Below, in pieces: positions 48,740-61,264 of a DNA stretch of 64,000 nucleotides. Made by a program: the position numbers and the translations under genes. This DNA comes from Pegoplata infirma (lineage: Eukaryota > Arthropoda > Insecta > Diptera > Anthomyiidae). Under the pieces are notes generated by a model that worked only from the letters and a program-made list of their open reading frames with translations, did not search any database and had not been told where the DNA came from. The stretch's first letter is position 1; every line of letters starts with the position of its first letter. Location of the stretch: NCBI GenBank assembly GCA_963921195.1, contig OY992539.1, positions 161,578,622-161,642,621 of the forward strand, written 5' to 3'.

Positions 48740-49742
48740 TAGGGCAAGTACTTTCATGCATCTAAAAATCTAAAATATGTGCCTATAATATGCATCTAAA
48801 AATCCAAAATATGCACTAAAAATTTAAAAAATATGCATTTAAAAATTATTGTTCTACCAAAAAAAAATAATGTTGTTAACATAAAATAGGGGGTTTTTAA
48901 ACATTTGATGTCCCCTACAATTTTTAAAAAAGTTTTTGTTACTGTAAACCATTTTTTATTGGTAAAACATCTTGTTTCATAGACACATTTTGTGATGTGT
49001 CTATAAAACAAAAATTTCCGTTCCAAATATTCGGTTCTAGAACGCAACATATTACCCTGCAGCCGATTCTACTTAATATTTCGGAATCGATGATTTAATA
49101 TTCCTGGGGCGCAAAAAAAAATTTTAGTCATTTTTGTAAAAAAAAAGTTGAGGTAATTTTTTTTTTGAGTTTATAAAAACGGAATGACAAACTTATTTAC
49201 ATAAACCTTCCTAGAAAAATTTTCCGTTTAAAACAATTAGTTCCAGAACCTTGAAATCGATTATACTTATCGTTCCAGAATCAATGATTTTTTTAAATTG
49301 TCAAAAAAGCATTCGCTTGAATAGGTATTTCAGAGACATTTTTTTTTTGTTAATTTGTAAATGTTTCAAAATAGGAAAATTTTAGATTTTAATATGGGAA
49401 AAAATTCTCAGAATCTAAAAACTTTTTAACCTGAATCCAATTTTTGCAAGAAATGCCTCAGAATATCATTTCTATAACAAAAAATAATTTTTCTCCAAAA
49501 AAAAATTATAGAAATTGATTTTTTCTAAGGTGAGTTTTGAAAAAAGTGATAAAAATTAAACGAAAAGTGCAATTTGTATGAAAATATGCAAAAATATGCA
49601 TTTATACCAAAATATGCAAAAATATGCAACTACAAATCGATGCCATTTTATTGCAAATTTCTTGATTCGGATAGATATTTAGTTTGTTGAATGATAAAAG
49701 TGACGAGTAAAAATATGCATTTTCATGAAAGTACTTGCCCTA
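48740..49742. mobile_element. hAT MITE, TAGGGCAAGTACTTTCATG ends, copy 2
   Basis: By eye this matches 39438-40439 base for base in the same orientation, except for one extra A in a run near 49112-49120. Its 8-bp duplication GTTATGAC differs from that of copy 1 (48732-48739, 49743-49750), so it is an independent insertion and not a segmental duplication. Confidence 0.94.
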
Positions 49743-49750
49743 GTTATGAC

Positions 49751-50313
49751 CTTTTAAAGGAAATCCAGACCTCGCAATTTGCTGAAATTCAATGCTATTG
49801 GGTTGCCACAGTAAAATGTGGCATGTATGTATTAAAAAAAAATTTTGATACATAATTTCACTACCGCACACACTCACAAAATTAATTCAAAATCGGAAGA
49901 CATGATTAACTTAACGTTGATATTAAATGGATTTGCTGATTTAACAAAAACAGTTAGTACAAAATAAAAAAATATGCTTTGAGAAAGTGTTGGGGTTAAA
50001 AAAATATAAATGGTCGGTTTCAGGCCCCTAAAAAAGTTTTTTACTAAAATATTAAAATTGTAAGCCCCTAAAAATCCCCCGTAATCGAGAAAAACATCCT
50101 AAATCTGGTGGGGAGAAACCCTTAAACAGGCAACGCTCAACTAAACCATCCTCTGAAAAATCCATTTTTTTAAAAGTTTTTTCGTACTTTTGTTAAGCAA
50201 GTAAAATAATTTTAATTTAAGGCAAAATTCCAACAAAGCTATTTGTTGAAAATCATCTCGAGGAGAAAGATTTTCCCCATAGCCTCCCACCGAATAGTAC
50301 TTTGGTCAGAATG
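49751..50313. other. Intron, no feature seen
   Basis: AT-rich intron between the hAT MITE and the DINE-like repeat. Nothing recognised. Confidence 0.4.
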
Positions 50314-50696
50314 TTTTTATACCTCCAACTACAGTATGGGGGTATACTCACTTTGTCATTCCGTGTGTAACGCATTAAAATATCGGTCTAGGACCCCATA
50401 AAGTATATATATTTATGATCAGTGATCGATGTTATGTGTCTGTTTTCATTGCGAGAAGACGTATTTATTTCGTGCTTATAAAAAACATTTTTTTTTTTCC
50501 GGTTAAAACAAACAAATAAAATTTCAAAAAATCAGTAAATCATCCACAAAAGGATAGCAAAAAATATACTTAACGTATTATTTTAACAATTTCTTTTAAT
50601 AGTGTTATTTAAAATCCTTAAAAAATTAAAAAACAAATTTTTATTTTAATAATTTCAAAAAGAATATAAAAAAAGACTAATAAAAACCTTATAGAT

Positions 50697-50983
50697 ATGC
50701 CGCCAAAAGTAAACAAAAATCAAAGAGATGAAGATAATGGTGATAATGAAGATCAATCGAAACGTTTTAAGGATTCTCTTTCATTAGAGGCGATGAATTC
50801 TAAAGTATGTGCAGTTCAATCAGATGTTACTGAGCTTAAATTAGACATAAAAGAGATTAAGACTTCAATACAAAAGATGTCTGCAAGTGTGGGTGTAGCG
50901 AACGATAATATGAAAACCGAATTAACAACAGCTCTTTCTAAAATTACTGAAACTCTTACTGGATTAGTTACACAGGTCAATAA
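50697..50983 (+). pseudogene. LINE C ORF1, amino-terminal part
   Basis: About 95 codons from MPPKVNKNQRD, then an acidic/basic stretch and a coiled coil (VTELKLDIKEIKTSIQKM), up to LVTQVNN where the hAT element begins. Codons beyond 50983 belong to the hAT element. It is continued at 53836. Confidence 0.75.
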
Positions 50984-53827
50984 CAGGGCTGCCATATTTG
51001 CCGATTTATCGGCATTTTGCCGATTTTTTGCCTCAAAATTATCAAAGTGCCGATTTGCAGATTTTTGGTCCAAAAATGCCGATTTTTTGATCAACTCAAA
51101 AACACGGTCGCTTTTTATACTTTTTTAATTTCCTGCTATAAATTGGGTAAATTTACAAAAAAAAATGCGCAGTTCTACCTAAATTTATTGGAAATCTACA
51201 CAATTTCTAATAGCATATTATTTGAATTTGTAGAAATTTACTCAATTTATAGTAGGAAACTTGACTCATTTTTTTTAGAGAGTATGTATAGAAGTTTGTC
51301 ATTCCGTTTGTTATACCTCGAAATATGTATGGTGGTTACACAGAAAGAATTGACAACGAAAGTCAATCAACAAAAAACGCGGATTCAATTAATTTTTTAA
51401 TTGAAACTCCTCCGATAAAAAAAAAAAAATCAATCATCAAATTGTACACGCAAAAAAAAATCTGTGTAAGATTGAGCAATCCTACTTGGTAAAACTTTTT
51501 TCATACCAAAAAAAATTTTTTACCAAATTTTTGCTAAAATTATGCTTGTCGATGTTAAAGTAACATAATTCATTTTTTATGTAAAATAACCAAGTACCTT
51601 GCACAATAACGCAAATTACTTGCACAAAAATTTATCGAAAGAAAACAACAACAACAAAAAAACAAATACAGACCGCCATTTTCATTTTGTATTTTTGTGT
51701 GCGTTGTTCGTTTATTTTTTGTGTTATAAAAACGTAAAAAGGAAATTGATAAATAAAATTAAAGTAAATTAATAAATAAAAATAAATAATTAGTTTTTTA
51801 AAAGATAAATAAATGTAAGATAAAAGAATGCTAAAGTTAATTTTGCTTTCATCACTTAAAACACCATTCATTAAGAAAACCCAATGGAGTCCCAGACGTA
51901 TGTTTCGATGAATAACAAATGGAATGATAAAGTGAGTATACCCGCATCCCGCATTAAAAATTAGTGTTTGGTAATAATTTTCTATTTTTACAGGGTACTG
52001 CTAAATAAATTTTTGAAGCTATGGCGAATCCTTCACTACAATAAAGAGCATGGGCACCAGTCCTGCCTTAAGTTATAAAATTAAAACCTAAAAACGCAAA
52101 GCAGAGGGAGTCCAGACCTGTTTTGATGAGTTACAAATGGAAAGACAAAGTAAGTGTTCCTCCATACCAAGAGACCAATGGGGTTTACCAATTTTTTAAA
52201 TTAAAAATTTATGTTTTGTAATAATTTTCTATTTTTACAGGATGCTTTTAAATAAATTCGTGAAGCTATAGCGGATCCTTTACTTCAAGAAGAAGCGTAG
52301 GCAGCAGTCACTCGAGAAAATTGTACAAAAAGGGTCAGTTGGTCGGTGGTTAATTAAATCCTACACAACATTTATTATATTAATATGGATTTATTCTGTG
52401 AAAATTTTAAATTCAACAAATATACAAATTTTTACAAAAATTTATTGAAAATTTATTTTAGCATAAATGTGGTAATTTTTAGCATTATTTTTAGTCATCT
52501 TTTCTAATAATTTTGGTATATTTCACCATATCTCTTTTGGTATACTTTACCAAGTTTTTACTTAAATAGCATTAGCATTTTCTTCAAAATTTTTTACATA
52601 AGCGCTTTGGCTAAATTACGAAAACTACTTCGTCGGTTGTAGTTTTAGCATATTCTTGGTATATTTCACCATATCTCTTTTGGTATACTTTACCAAGTTT
52701 TTACTTAAATAGCATTAGCATTTTCTTCAAAATTTTTTACATAAGCGTTTTGGCTAAATTACGAAAACTACTTCGTCGGTTGTAGTTTTAGCATATTCTT
52801 GGTAAAATTATGCCAGATTTTTGCTCACTCCGACACAGATTTTTTTTTGCGTGTAGGTGATTAATTGATTTTTATTTCAATTAATAATTTTTTTCGATTT
52901 TGATCAAAAATCAATTTTTTATTTAAAGTCAATTAAAATAATGATTGATTTAACAAATGAATTTTAAGCTTATGGAAAAATTATGAAGAAATTCAAATTT
53001 TTTGCTTTCCAAAATGTTGCCGACAATAAAAAAAGTAAAACCCTAGTATAAAGTATATTTTTGAATTAATGTATTCAAATAAATTGAAGCGAAAAAAATT
53101 CTGGTATGTTGAAAATTTGTAATTTGATAGTTAAAGAAAATAACAAAAATGTTGATCAAAACAATAATTGACTTATTTAAATTTTGTTGATCAATAGATA
53201 AAAAAACTGAAATTTAACTAAAGTAGGTTAATTTGACAGATATTGCATGAATATCTGTCAAATAAACCTACAATAAATGTGCTATAAGTATTATGAAAAT
53301 AGCCTATATATTCACGATCCTAAACCGATTTTAAGTCAATCTATCGATGTCCGTCCGACTGTCTGTAGAAAAAAAAAAATTTTGCTTAGCGTTGGGGTCA
53401 AAAAATTTGCTTCTATGTTACGTTTTTTTGTCTTAAAAAACGGAAAAATCTGAACAAAGTGAAAAAAAAAATATTTTTTTGATTTTTTGCACTAATGAAA
53501 AATTATTTTTATGATAATCGTAAATTTATTTGGTCTATAAAAATTTTAATTTTTTAATTTTTTTTGCGAAAAAAATATTTAAAGTTTTTGTAGGGACCAA
53601 AAATGGTTATTTCTGATTTTTATGTTATTAAATATATTATATGCATTTATTAATGCTAAATTGTTCTCTTTTGTTATTTTTTATCAATAGAAATGTAATT
53701 TATTGTATTTAAAATAGTTATTTTTCATTTGCCGATTTTTTGCCGATTTTTTAAATTGAAGTGCCGATAATGCCGATTTTTTTTTGAAAATATGCCGATT
53801 TTTCATCGAAATCATCTGGCACCCCTG
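50984..53827. mobile_element. hAT element, CAGGG(C/G)TGCCA ends, 2.8 kb
   Basis: CAGGGCTGCCATAT at the left and (inverted) CAGGGGTGCCAGAT at the right match at 12 of 14 bases. GTCAATAA is duplicated (50976-50983, 53828-53835). Both sub-ends repeat TGCCGATTTTT. No transposase frame remains. Inside are a MITE-like palindrome (about 51105-51285), a 143-bp tandem pair (52515-52800), and two diverged copies of a ~60-bp block around TTACAGG...AAATAAAT near 51985 and 52235. Confidence 0.9.
52515..52800 (+). repeat. 143-bp tandem duplication
   Basis: Two adjacent units start at 52515 and 52658 with GGTATATTTCACCATATCTC. They match almost perfectly, with one substitution seen (AAGCGCTTTGG against AAGCGTTTTGG). 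This is a recent local duplication. Confidence 0.88.
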
Positions 53828-53835
53828 GTCAATAA

Positions 53836-54345
53836 CCTTAATGAAAAAATAAAGAGAAAGAAGTTAAAATTAACGAAATGGACCGAAGAATTAACTCACT
53901 AGAGCAACAATTGCTTAACAACAGCTTTGAAATAAAAAATATACAAAACAAAAATATGAGTGCCAATGATATGGTAAAAACTATAGCAGCCAATGTGAAC
54001 GTAGAAATAATAGAAGACGACATTTCTAATGCATACAGGCTCAAAAAAATGACACTAAAATTATTGTTTAATTCTCTTCAATAAATAGAAAAAGGCAAAT
54101 AATGTCCAATATTACACGTCACAGAGTTGAAGGAAATATAATAAATGAAACATCGTCAGCAAACACTGAAAGTCAGAACAACAACAATAACTTCATATAT
54201 GTTAATGATCTTTTAACCCCTTACAACCGTCGTCTTTTATGGTTACCCAAAAGTAAGGCAAAAGAGTGTAAATGGGATTTTGTATGGTTTAGAAATGGTT
54301 TAATACTCGCAAAAAAAAAACGAAAAATCTTCATCAATTTTAATT
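53836..54345 (+). pseudogene. LINE C ORF1, carboxy-terminal part, frameshifted
   Basis: The frame resumes after the hAT element with LNEKIK and shifts near 53850-53870 to EMDRRINSLEQQLLNN, a coiled coil. It then continues with NVEIIEDDISNAYRL and shifts again near 54045. It ends in a conserved ORF1 tail, FIYVNDLLTPYNRRLLW...KWDFVWFRNGLILAKK, seen in CR1/L2-type ORF1 proteins. A further shift in an A-run near 54310 changes the last residues. Confidence 0.75.
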
Positions 54346-54429
54346 AAAAATGTTAGTGATATTGAAATGATTGCCTAATATTTATATAATTTTTTTTTGT
54401 ATCTATAAAATTCTAATAAAAAAACAATA

Positions 54430-57346
54430 ATGAATGAAAAACAAAGTGTAAACAATTTTAATCAAATCAATAAAGATCTTTTAAGTTATCCCTTGTCCAT
54501 AATTTATTTAAACATACGATCTCTACGAACTAACTTCGCCACATTTCTTGCAACAATACATAATATAATTCAGCACATTAAAATAATTATTCTCATCGAA
54601 ACTAATATAACTGACAATGAAAACGATCTATTTAACATTATTGGCTTTAGCTCGCTTTTTTTTAACAGAAAAGGGAGAAGCGGTGGGGGTATAGCCATCT
54701 ATGTCAGAGAAAACATTACATACATATGAATTCCCCATAATTCGGTCTCGTTTGAAAGTTTGCAAATTGACGTACATACTTGTAATGAAACTATGTCCAT
54801 CATCTCAATGTACAGACCCCCAAATACAAACAAGAAAATGTTTGTAAAAGAACTTGAAGAGAAAATATACTCAATAAAAAAACAACAAAACTTAATGATC
54901 ATTGGTGATATTAATATCGATTTATTTAAACAAGACACTATAACTGCAAAGTACCTTGATATTATGCTGTCAAATGGGATAATATGCACTATTAATGAGA
55001 TAACAAGAGTTGATTTAATCAAAAACTCAAATACTTGCATAGACCATATTTTTGTCAGAAATAAGCAAACAACAACAGAAATACAAGCAGCAATTATCAA
55101 AACAAATATATGTGACCATTTCTCTTTATTCTGCGGCTTAACAAATAAAGAAAACTCTCAGGATTTAAGTAACAACACAATACAGGGTGTTCAGCTTAGC
55201 GGTTTTAAAGTAAATCAACAGATACGAAATGTTAATTGGAGCATGGAGTTACCTGAAAGTGATAATGTTAACGATATTTACTTAAGAATGTATAACAACT
55301 TCAGGGAAATCTATTCAAAATCAAAGATAAATCAATCTAAAAAAATAAGAAGAGTTGCGAATCAGTGGATGACCGAAGAACTGGTTAAATTGATAGAAAT
55401 TCTTTAAATTAAAAAATTTTGTATACAAAAAACAATTATTATAAAAATAAATTCGTAGAAAATCGAAAAAACATTCGCGTTACTTGGCAACTCATTAATG
55501 AAATAATTGGAAAAAAGTCAAGCAATATTGATGATGTATTAATAAAAAATTTTAAAAACGAAAATATTACCGATATAGCAAACAATTTTGCAATTAATTT
55601 TAAAGAAAACGTAACAAAAATTGTGCATACCTGCAATATACAAACTAGTTTTAACACTACAAGAACTTTACAAAACTCATTGTTTATTACAAGAACTAAT
55701 GAAGAAGAAATTTTTAATATACTGAACAGTTTAAATACAAAAAAAACAGCTGGTTTTGACAATATTAGGCCAAAAGATATTAAAAAAACCGCTAATTATT
55801 TAACACCAATTATAACCAAATTTGTAAACTCGAGCTTAGATAATGCGATTGTACCAGAGATACTTAAAAAATCATTGATACGGCCAATATATAAAAGTGG
55901 TAAGAAAAATGATTACAATAACTACCGTCCGATATCTGTGCTACCCGTTATTGAAAAGATTCTAGAAGAAATCGTATGTAGGAGGCTAACAGATTTTACA
56001 CAAAAATACAAAATACTAAACAAAAATCAATTCGGGTTTCAAAGGGGAAGAATATAAACATGCTTCTTGGTAACTTCAGCAATCATATAAATGAAAATCT
56101 TAGTGTAAATAACCATTGTATAGCAGTATTTATCGATTTTAGTAAGGCCTTTGACACCATTTCACACTCTAAACTTCTACTTATATTAGAAAAAATCGGA
56201 ATACGAGGTGAATGCTTAAAATGGTTTCAAAACTATTTCGTACTTCGATCATACTGTATTAAAATAAATAGCACTCTTAGCAATAAGAGCTCAGTTGAAT
56301 ATGGGGTACCTCAAGGTTCAAAGCTAGGACCAATCCTTTACATAATATATGCTAATGAGATGATGAACATTTTGCAAAGAAGCACATCATTTGCATATGC
56401 TGATGATACCGCCGTCGTCGTGGTGCACAAGAACTTAGAAGAAGCTGTTAAAATCATGCAGGAGCAGCTGGACACTATACAAAACTGGTTTCATGACTTC
56501 GGGTTAACGATCAATGCAAATAAAACGAAAGTTATGCACATTAAACCTTCGCATATTCGTAACACCAATATAAAACTGAAATTCCACTATACCAATTGTC
56601 TACATACTTTAACTAAAACAAATGATAAAACAAATTATAACTGCTCAACTTATATTGAATTAGTTAATAGCTACAAATACCTTGGTATTATTGTTGATCA
56701 TAATTTTAAATGGTCAAAATCTGCGTACATGCTACACCACCTAACTAATTGTTCAACATACAGTGTTGTTCGCCAAGCATATTACGCACTTGTAGAATCA
56801 CGAATTTCTGCATGGGGTAGTTCAACACACTGTGCAAAACTGAAACAAATGCAAGATAAGATTTTGAAAATCCTCTGGAAAAAATCTGAGCACAAAAACA
56901 TCCCTACAGTCGGTACAACTGATAGACAACATAGTTCAACCAACAATAATTCTAATAACACAAATGAAACCAACAATAGCATCGTCATATCCCAGGTAGC
57001 AATTCATCAAGAACAGTGTGTAATAAAAAACCAACAAAAAAATCAAAATTTTAAACTTTGTAAACGACTACAAATACTCAATATAAAAAGCATGTATAAA
57101 AAAACATTAATCAATGAATTTCATAACGATAGCAGATTTCTTCAACGCATCGATCATAACTACAATACCAGAAGAAAAGCAGAAGGAAAGTACAAGATTG
57201 GAAAACATCGCAACAGATATGGCGAAAGTACGCTACAAGTAACACTTCCTAAATTTGTGAATATAATTCCTGAAGAGACTCTTTCAATAACCAATGAACA
57301 TAAAAGAAAAAAAAGTATTAAAACATGTCTTATAAATTCTCAATGA
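54430..57346 (+). pseudogene. LINE C ORF2, endonuclease-reverse transcriptase, broken
   Basis: The endonuclease spans 54430-55150: YLNIRSLRTN, IILIETNI, GGGIAIYVR, IISMYRPP, LMIIGDINID, CIDHIFVR and ICDHFSLF. The reverse transcriptase spans about 55700-56450: NNYRPISVLPVIEK, NQFGFQRGR, IAVFIDFSKAFDT, GVPQGSKLGPILY and FAYADDTAVV. A C-terminal domain runs to the stop at 57346. Breaks are a TGA at 54727-54729, a frame break near 55400-55420 and another near 56055. The last 428 codons, with the catalytic YADD, are uninterrupted. The C-terminus has an Asn/Thr-rich insert (near 56930-56980). Confidence 0.88.
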
Positions 57347-57379
57347 AAGCAAATTAAATGAACTATTTATATAAATATT

Positions 57380-60300
57380 CGATTAGAGTTTTATTCTAGT
57401 TCGAGGCCAAAAAATATTTCTATTTATGATATTGTCATAATAGAGTATTTTTAATTTATTGCTTTAAAAAAGTTACTATCTCATAGTATGTCTGTACTGA
57501 TCAGTTTCATCCCCACTAAAGGAATCTTCAGCAGACTTTAGAGAATCATCGTTGTAAAATAACAGCAACACATATATTAATAGTTACCGACGGTGATTTA
57601 ATATATACAATTTTTGCTTTAAAAGAGTTATTTTTGTTGGAAAACAGATTTCGGACCTTCATAATAGTACTTCTCATATAACTTGGGAAATATATCAAAT
57701 ATTATGTCTGGTTTGATGTTTGATTGACCAACGATGATTCTCTAAAGTCTGCTGAAGATTCCTTTAGTGGGGATGAAACTGATCAGTACAGACATACTAT
57801 GAGATAGTAACTTTTTTAAAGCAATAAATTAAAAATACTCTATTATGACAATATCATAAATAGAAATATTTTTTGGCCTCGAACTAGAATAAAACTCTAA
57901 TCGAATATATATACATATATAAAGGCCGAATAGATACATTTTATTTTTATGTACCTTTTGGTACTAAAAATAAAAAAACAACATTTAACACAAAGTTTAG
58001 TACGACTTATCCTACCAACACTATTGTTTGGTTAGGCACTGTTGTTATTGTAAAATAACAGCAACACATATATTAATAGTTACCGACGGTGATTTAATAT
58101 ATACAATTTTTGCTTTAAAAGAGTTATTTTTGTTGGAAAACAGATTTCGGACCTTCATAATAGTACTTCTCATATAACTTGGGAAATATATCAAATATTA
58201 TGTCTGGTTTGATGTTTGATTGACCAACGATGATTCTCTAAAGTCTGCTGAAGATTCCTTTAGTGGGGATGAAACTGATCAGTACAGACATACTATGAGA
58301 TAGTAACTTTTTTAAAGCAATAAATTAAAAATACTCTATTATGACAATATCATAAATAGAAATATTTTTTGGCCTCGAACTAGAATAAAACTCTAATCGA
58401 ATATATATGGGGCATTCCATGCCAAATCACTCACTTTTAGGCCCGACCCCCTTCGATTAATTTTAATTTTGGCTATGTTTTAGTACGTATTAAATGCAAC
58501 TTGCAGCCAAATTTTCAGCCTTTTATACCAAGGTGGTGTTGAGTAATCAATTTTTCAAAATGGCGATTTTTTCCAAAAAATTAAAAAATTTAAATTTTCA
58601 ATCAATTTTGACCAGTAAAAAATATAGATATTTCAAAAAAAGTTTGACAACGTTTTGTTGGTATTTAAATGTAGTTTTAGAAAAAAAATGTGAAAAAATT
58701 ATTCGAAGTAATTATCACTTATTTTTTGACGTTTAAAAATTAAAATCGACTTTTTGAAAAAGTCCGAAACCTTCGATTTTTTTGTAAAAAACTATAAGAA
58801 TTCTACTCTAAATTATGCAACTTTTAAGCCATAACTCGAGATGTGATCACAATTCTTTCTATTTTTTTTTTAATTTTTAAAATTGCACCTTTTATGTTTT
58901 GGCTCTGATTTATTTTATATGGTGCTCCAAAAAAAAAAAAATGGTAGATACTGACCCTAACTTACCCTAAATATATTCATTTGGAGGTAAATATACGTCT
59001 CACAAAAATTTGGGACGATCGGACATGTGTAAGGCGCTTTGCATGGTCCTTGAAGTTTAAAAAACCGATTACAAGGAAAAATATGAATTTTTTTCTGTTT
59101 TCGCAATTTCTTTGGTATTTTAAGTTAAGTTTTAATTCAAATGATTACAGAATTATGATGTGGAGTAAAATGCCTTTCTAATAAGGTACTAAAAACTAAA
59201 ATCGGTTGAAAATCAGCCAAGTTATTACAACTTCCCCAGGCATCTAGCGTGTGCCATACAACTTGATTAAAAAATACGAGGCCCTTTTTTTAAATTTATT
59301 GAAATTTTCTACTGTAATAACATTTTTTCATTATTCATGTTTCAGTGTAATATTTTTTTGACTTTTCCAAATTTTACAACAAAAAAAATATTTTTTTTTT
59401 TAAATAGAGATTTCAAAAGGGTGTGGAAAATGCAGGCATTTTTAGCCCTAATTTAAAAAATGTTAGCAAAACACAATATGAAAAATACTTGTCATCTAAT
59501 AACATTTGAACTTGAAGAATAAAAAAATGTTATTACAGTAGAAAATTTCAATGAATTTCAAAAATCGGATTGTATTGATTAATCAAGTTGTCTGCCACAC
59601 GTTAGATGCCTGGGGAAGTTGTAATAACTTGGCTGATTTTAAACCGATTTCGGTTTTTATGACCTTAATAGAGAGACATTTTACTCTATATTTCAATTCT
59701 GTAACCATTTGAATTCAAAATTAACTTAAAATACCAAAAAAATTAAGAAAACAGAAAAAAATGCATATTTTCCCTTGTAATCCGATTTTCAAACTTCAAA
59801 GCCGATGCGGCACGCCTTACCCATGTCCGATCATCCTAAAATTTTTTGAGACGTATTTTTACACCCAAGTTAATATATCTAGGGGAAGTTACGGTCAATA
59901 TTTACCAAATTATTTTTTTTGGAGCACCATATAAAATAAACCAGACTCAAAAAAAAAAAAAAGTGCAATTTTCAAAATTTGAATAAAAATAGAACGAATT
60001 ACGATCACATCTCGAATTATGACTTAAAAGTTGCGTAATTTAGAGTAGCATTTTTTGACATTTTTAAAAAAAAATCGAAGGTTTCGGACTTTTTCAAAAA
60101 GTCGATTTATATTTTTATACGATAAAAAACAAGTGATAATTACTTCGAATAATTTTTCATATTTTTTTTCTAAAACTACATTTAACTACCAACAAAATGT
60201 TGTCAATCTTTTTTTAATATATCTATATTTTTTACTGGTCAAAATTGATTGAAAATTTAAATTTTTTCATTTTTTGGAAAAAATCGCCATTTTGAAAAAT

Positions 60301-60520
60301 TGATTACTCAACACCACCTTGGTATAAAAGGCTGAAAATTTGGCTGCAAGTTGCATTTAATACGTACTAAAACATATCCAAAAATAAAATTAATCGAAGG
60401 GGGTCGGGCCTAAAAGTGAGTGATTTGGCATGGAATGCCCCATATACATATATAAAGGCCGAATAGATACATTTTATTTTTATGTACCTTTTGGTACTAA
60501 AAATAAAAAAACAACATTTA
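57380..60520. repeat. Composite insertion in the LINE C 3' region, 14-bp flanking repeat
   Basis: TTTATATAAATATT flanks the block (57366-57379 and 60521-60534). Inside, 57380-57555 is an inverted copy of 57727-57907 (landmark ACTGATCAGTACAGACATAC). A ~490-bp unit starting GTAAAATAACAGCAACAC occurs twice in tandem (57553 and 58044 onward). The second unit is cut by a 2-kb fold-back element. The shared tail GGCCGAATAGATACATTTTA occurs at about 57924 and 60463. The unit carries a TATATAAA box and could be a solo-LTR pair or an inverted retroposed copy; I cannot decide. Confidence 0.6.
58409..60441. mobile_element. 2.03-kb fold-back element
   Basis: Nearly the whole element is one imperfect palindrome. 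It begins GGGGCATTCCATGCCAAATC, which mirrors the right end, and the arms of ~870 bp pair inward to GCATCTAGCGTG / CACGTTAGATGC around a ~290-bp loop (about 59285-59575). ATAT is duplicated (58405-58408, 60442-60445). The site without it is seen in the first tandem unit at about 57905. Arms differ by point changes, so it is not freshly made. No coding frame. Confidence 0.9.
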
Positions 60521-61264
60521 TTTATATAAATATTTTTTCCTACAGATAAACCTTAGTGGTTTTGTAGGGTTAGTTAAGTGAAAATGTAATAATAAATTTT
60601 GAAATAAATAAATAAATTTTGAAAAAAAGAAAAATTCTAAGACATTCTAGCGATGTCCGTCCGTCCGTCTGTCCGTCCGTCTGTCCGTCTGTAGTTAACA
60701 CGATGCAGTCCAAAATAAAAGAGCTAGACTCCCGACATTTGGCACGAATATGTCTTATATTCCTAGGCAGGTTAAGTTCGTAAATGAGCAATATCGGACG
60801 AGGGGGAAAAAAGTTCACCCTTGCAGAACTAAACCAACATTCTGAAAAATACCATTTTTAACATGATTTTTTGGGTTTTTGTTTAACAAATACAAAATTT
60901 TTATGCTACAAGAAGTTCAAAGTCTTGAATTTGGACCCAAAGAATTAGAAAATGTCGTTTTTTTCGGTCCGCCCCCCTTTTATGGGCGTGGAATAATTTT
61001 TTTTTTTAAATAATGATAAACTTGTACTTCGTTAGCACAAAAAGCATAAGAATGAATTTTTAAACACATGTTCGAGAGGAAATTTGTCCCCCCCCAAAAA
61101 AAAAAAAAAATAAAACGCCCCTACAATTTTTTTCATTTTTTTGAATGTTGGAGGGTATAAAAGATTCTGCACAGCCGAATTTAACACTCTTACTTGTTTT
61201 TTATATTTTTTATATTTATATAACGCATCCTTATTTTCTGGTAGGTGAATTTACTTTACAAATA

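Larger units (their letters stand above)
50431..60633 (+). mobile_element. LINE C, CR1/L2-like non-LTR retrotransposon
   Basis: It has a 5' region of ~265 bp, ORF1 from 50697, ORF2 from 54430 to 57346, and a 3' end in an (AAATAAATTTTG)-type tail near 60633. It is inserted in a DINE-1-like repeat with at most a 2-bp duplication. A 2844-bp hAT element (ORF1) and a 3.1-kb composite (3' region) interrupt it. Without them it is about 4.2 kb. The reverse-transcriptase style (GVPQGSKLGPILY, FAYADD) points to the CR1/L2/jockey side of the LINE tree, unlike LINE A. It carries several stops and frameshifts and is dead. Confidence 0.85.
50314..61200 (+). mobile_element. DINE-1-like repeat A split by a LINE
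   Basis: The left piece 50314-50430 has TTTTTATACCTCCAAC and 'accccataaagtatatata', ending at 'agtgatcgat'. The right piece resumes at about 60634 with 'tctaagacattctagcgatg', a (GTCY)n tract, GTTGGAGGGTAT, the GCACAGCCGAAT half of the stem-loop, and CACTCTTACTTGTTT. In the uninterrupted copies these two points are adjacent (gatcgattctaag). So the 10.2 kb between is one insertion event plus its own later insertions. Confidence 0.85.

Noticed and set aside
51940..52320. Two related blocks with AAATAAATT(T/C)(T/G)TGAAGCTAT as exons of a gene
   Set aside because: They follow TTTTTACAGG, which looks like an acceptor, but the downstream frames are closed and the blocks are inside a hAT element. 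Treated as diverged internal repeats.
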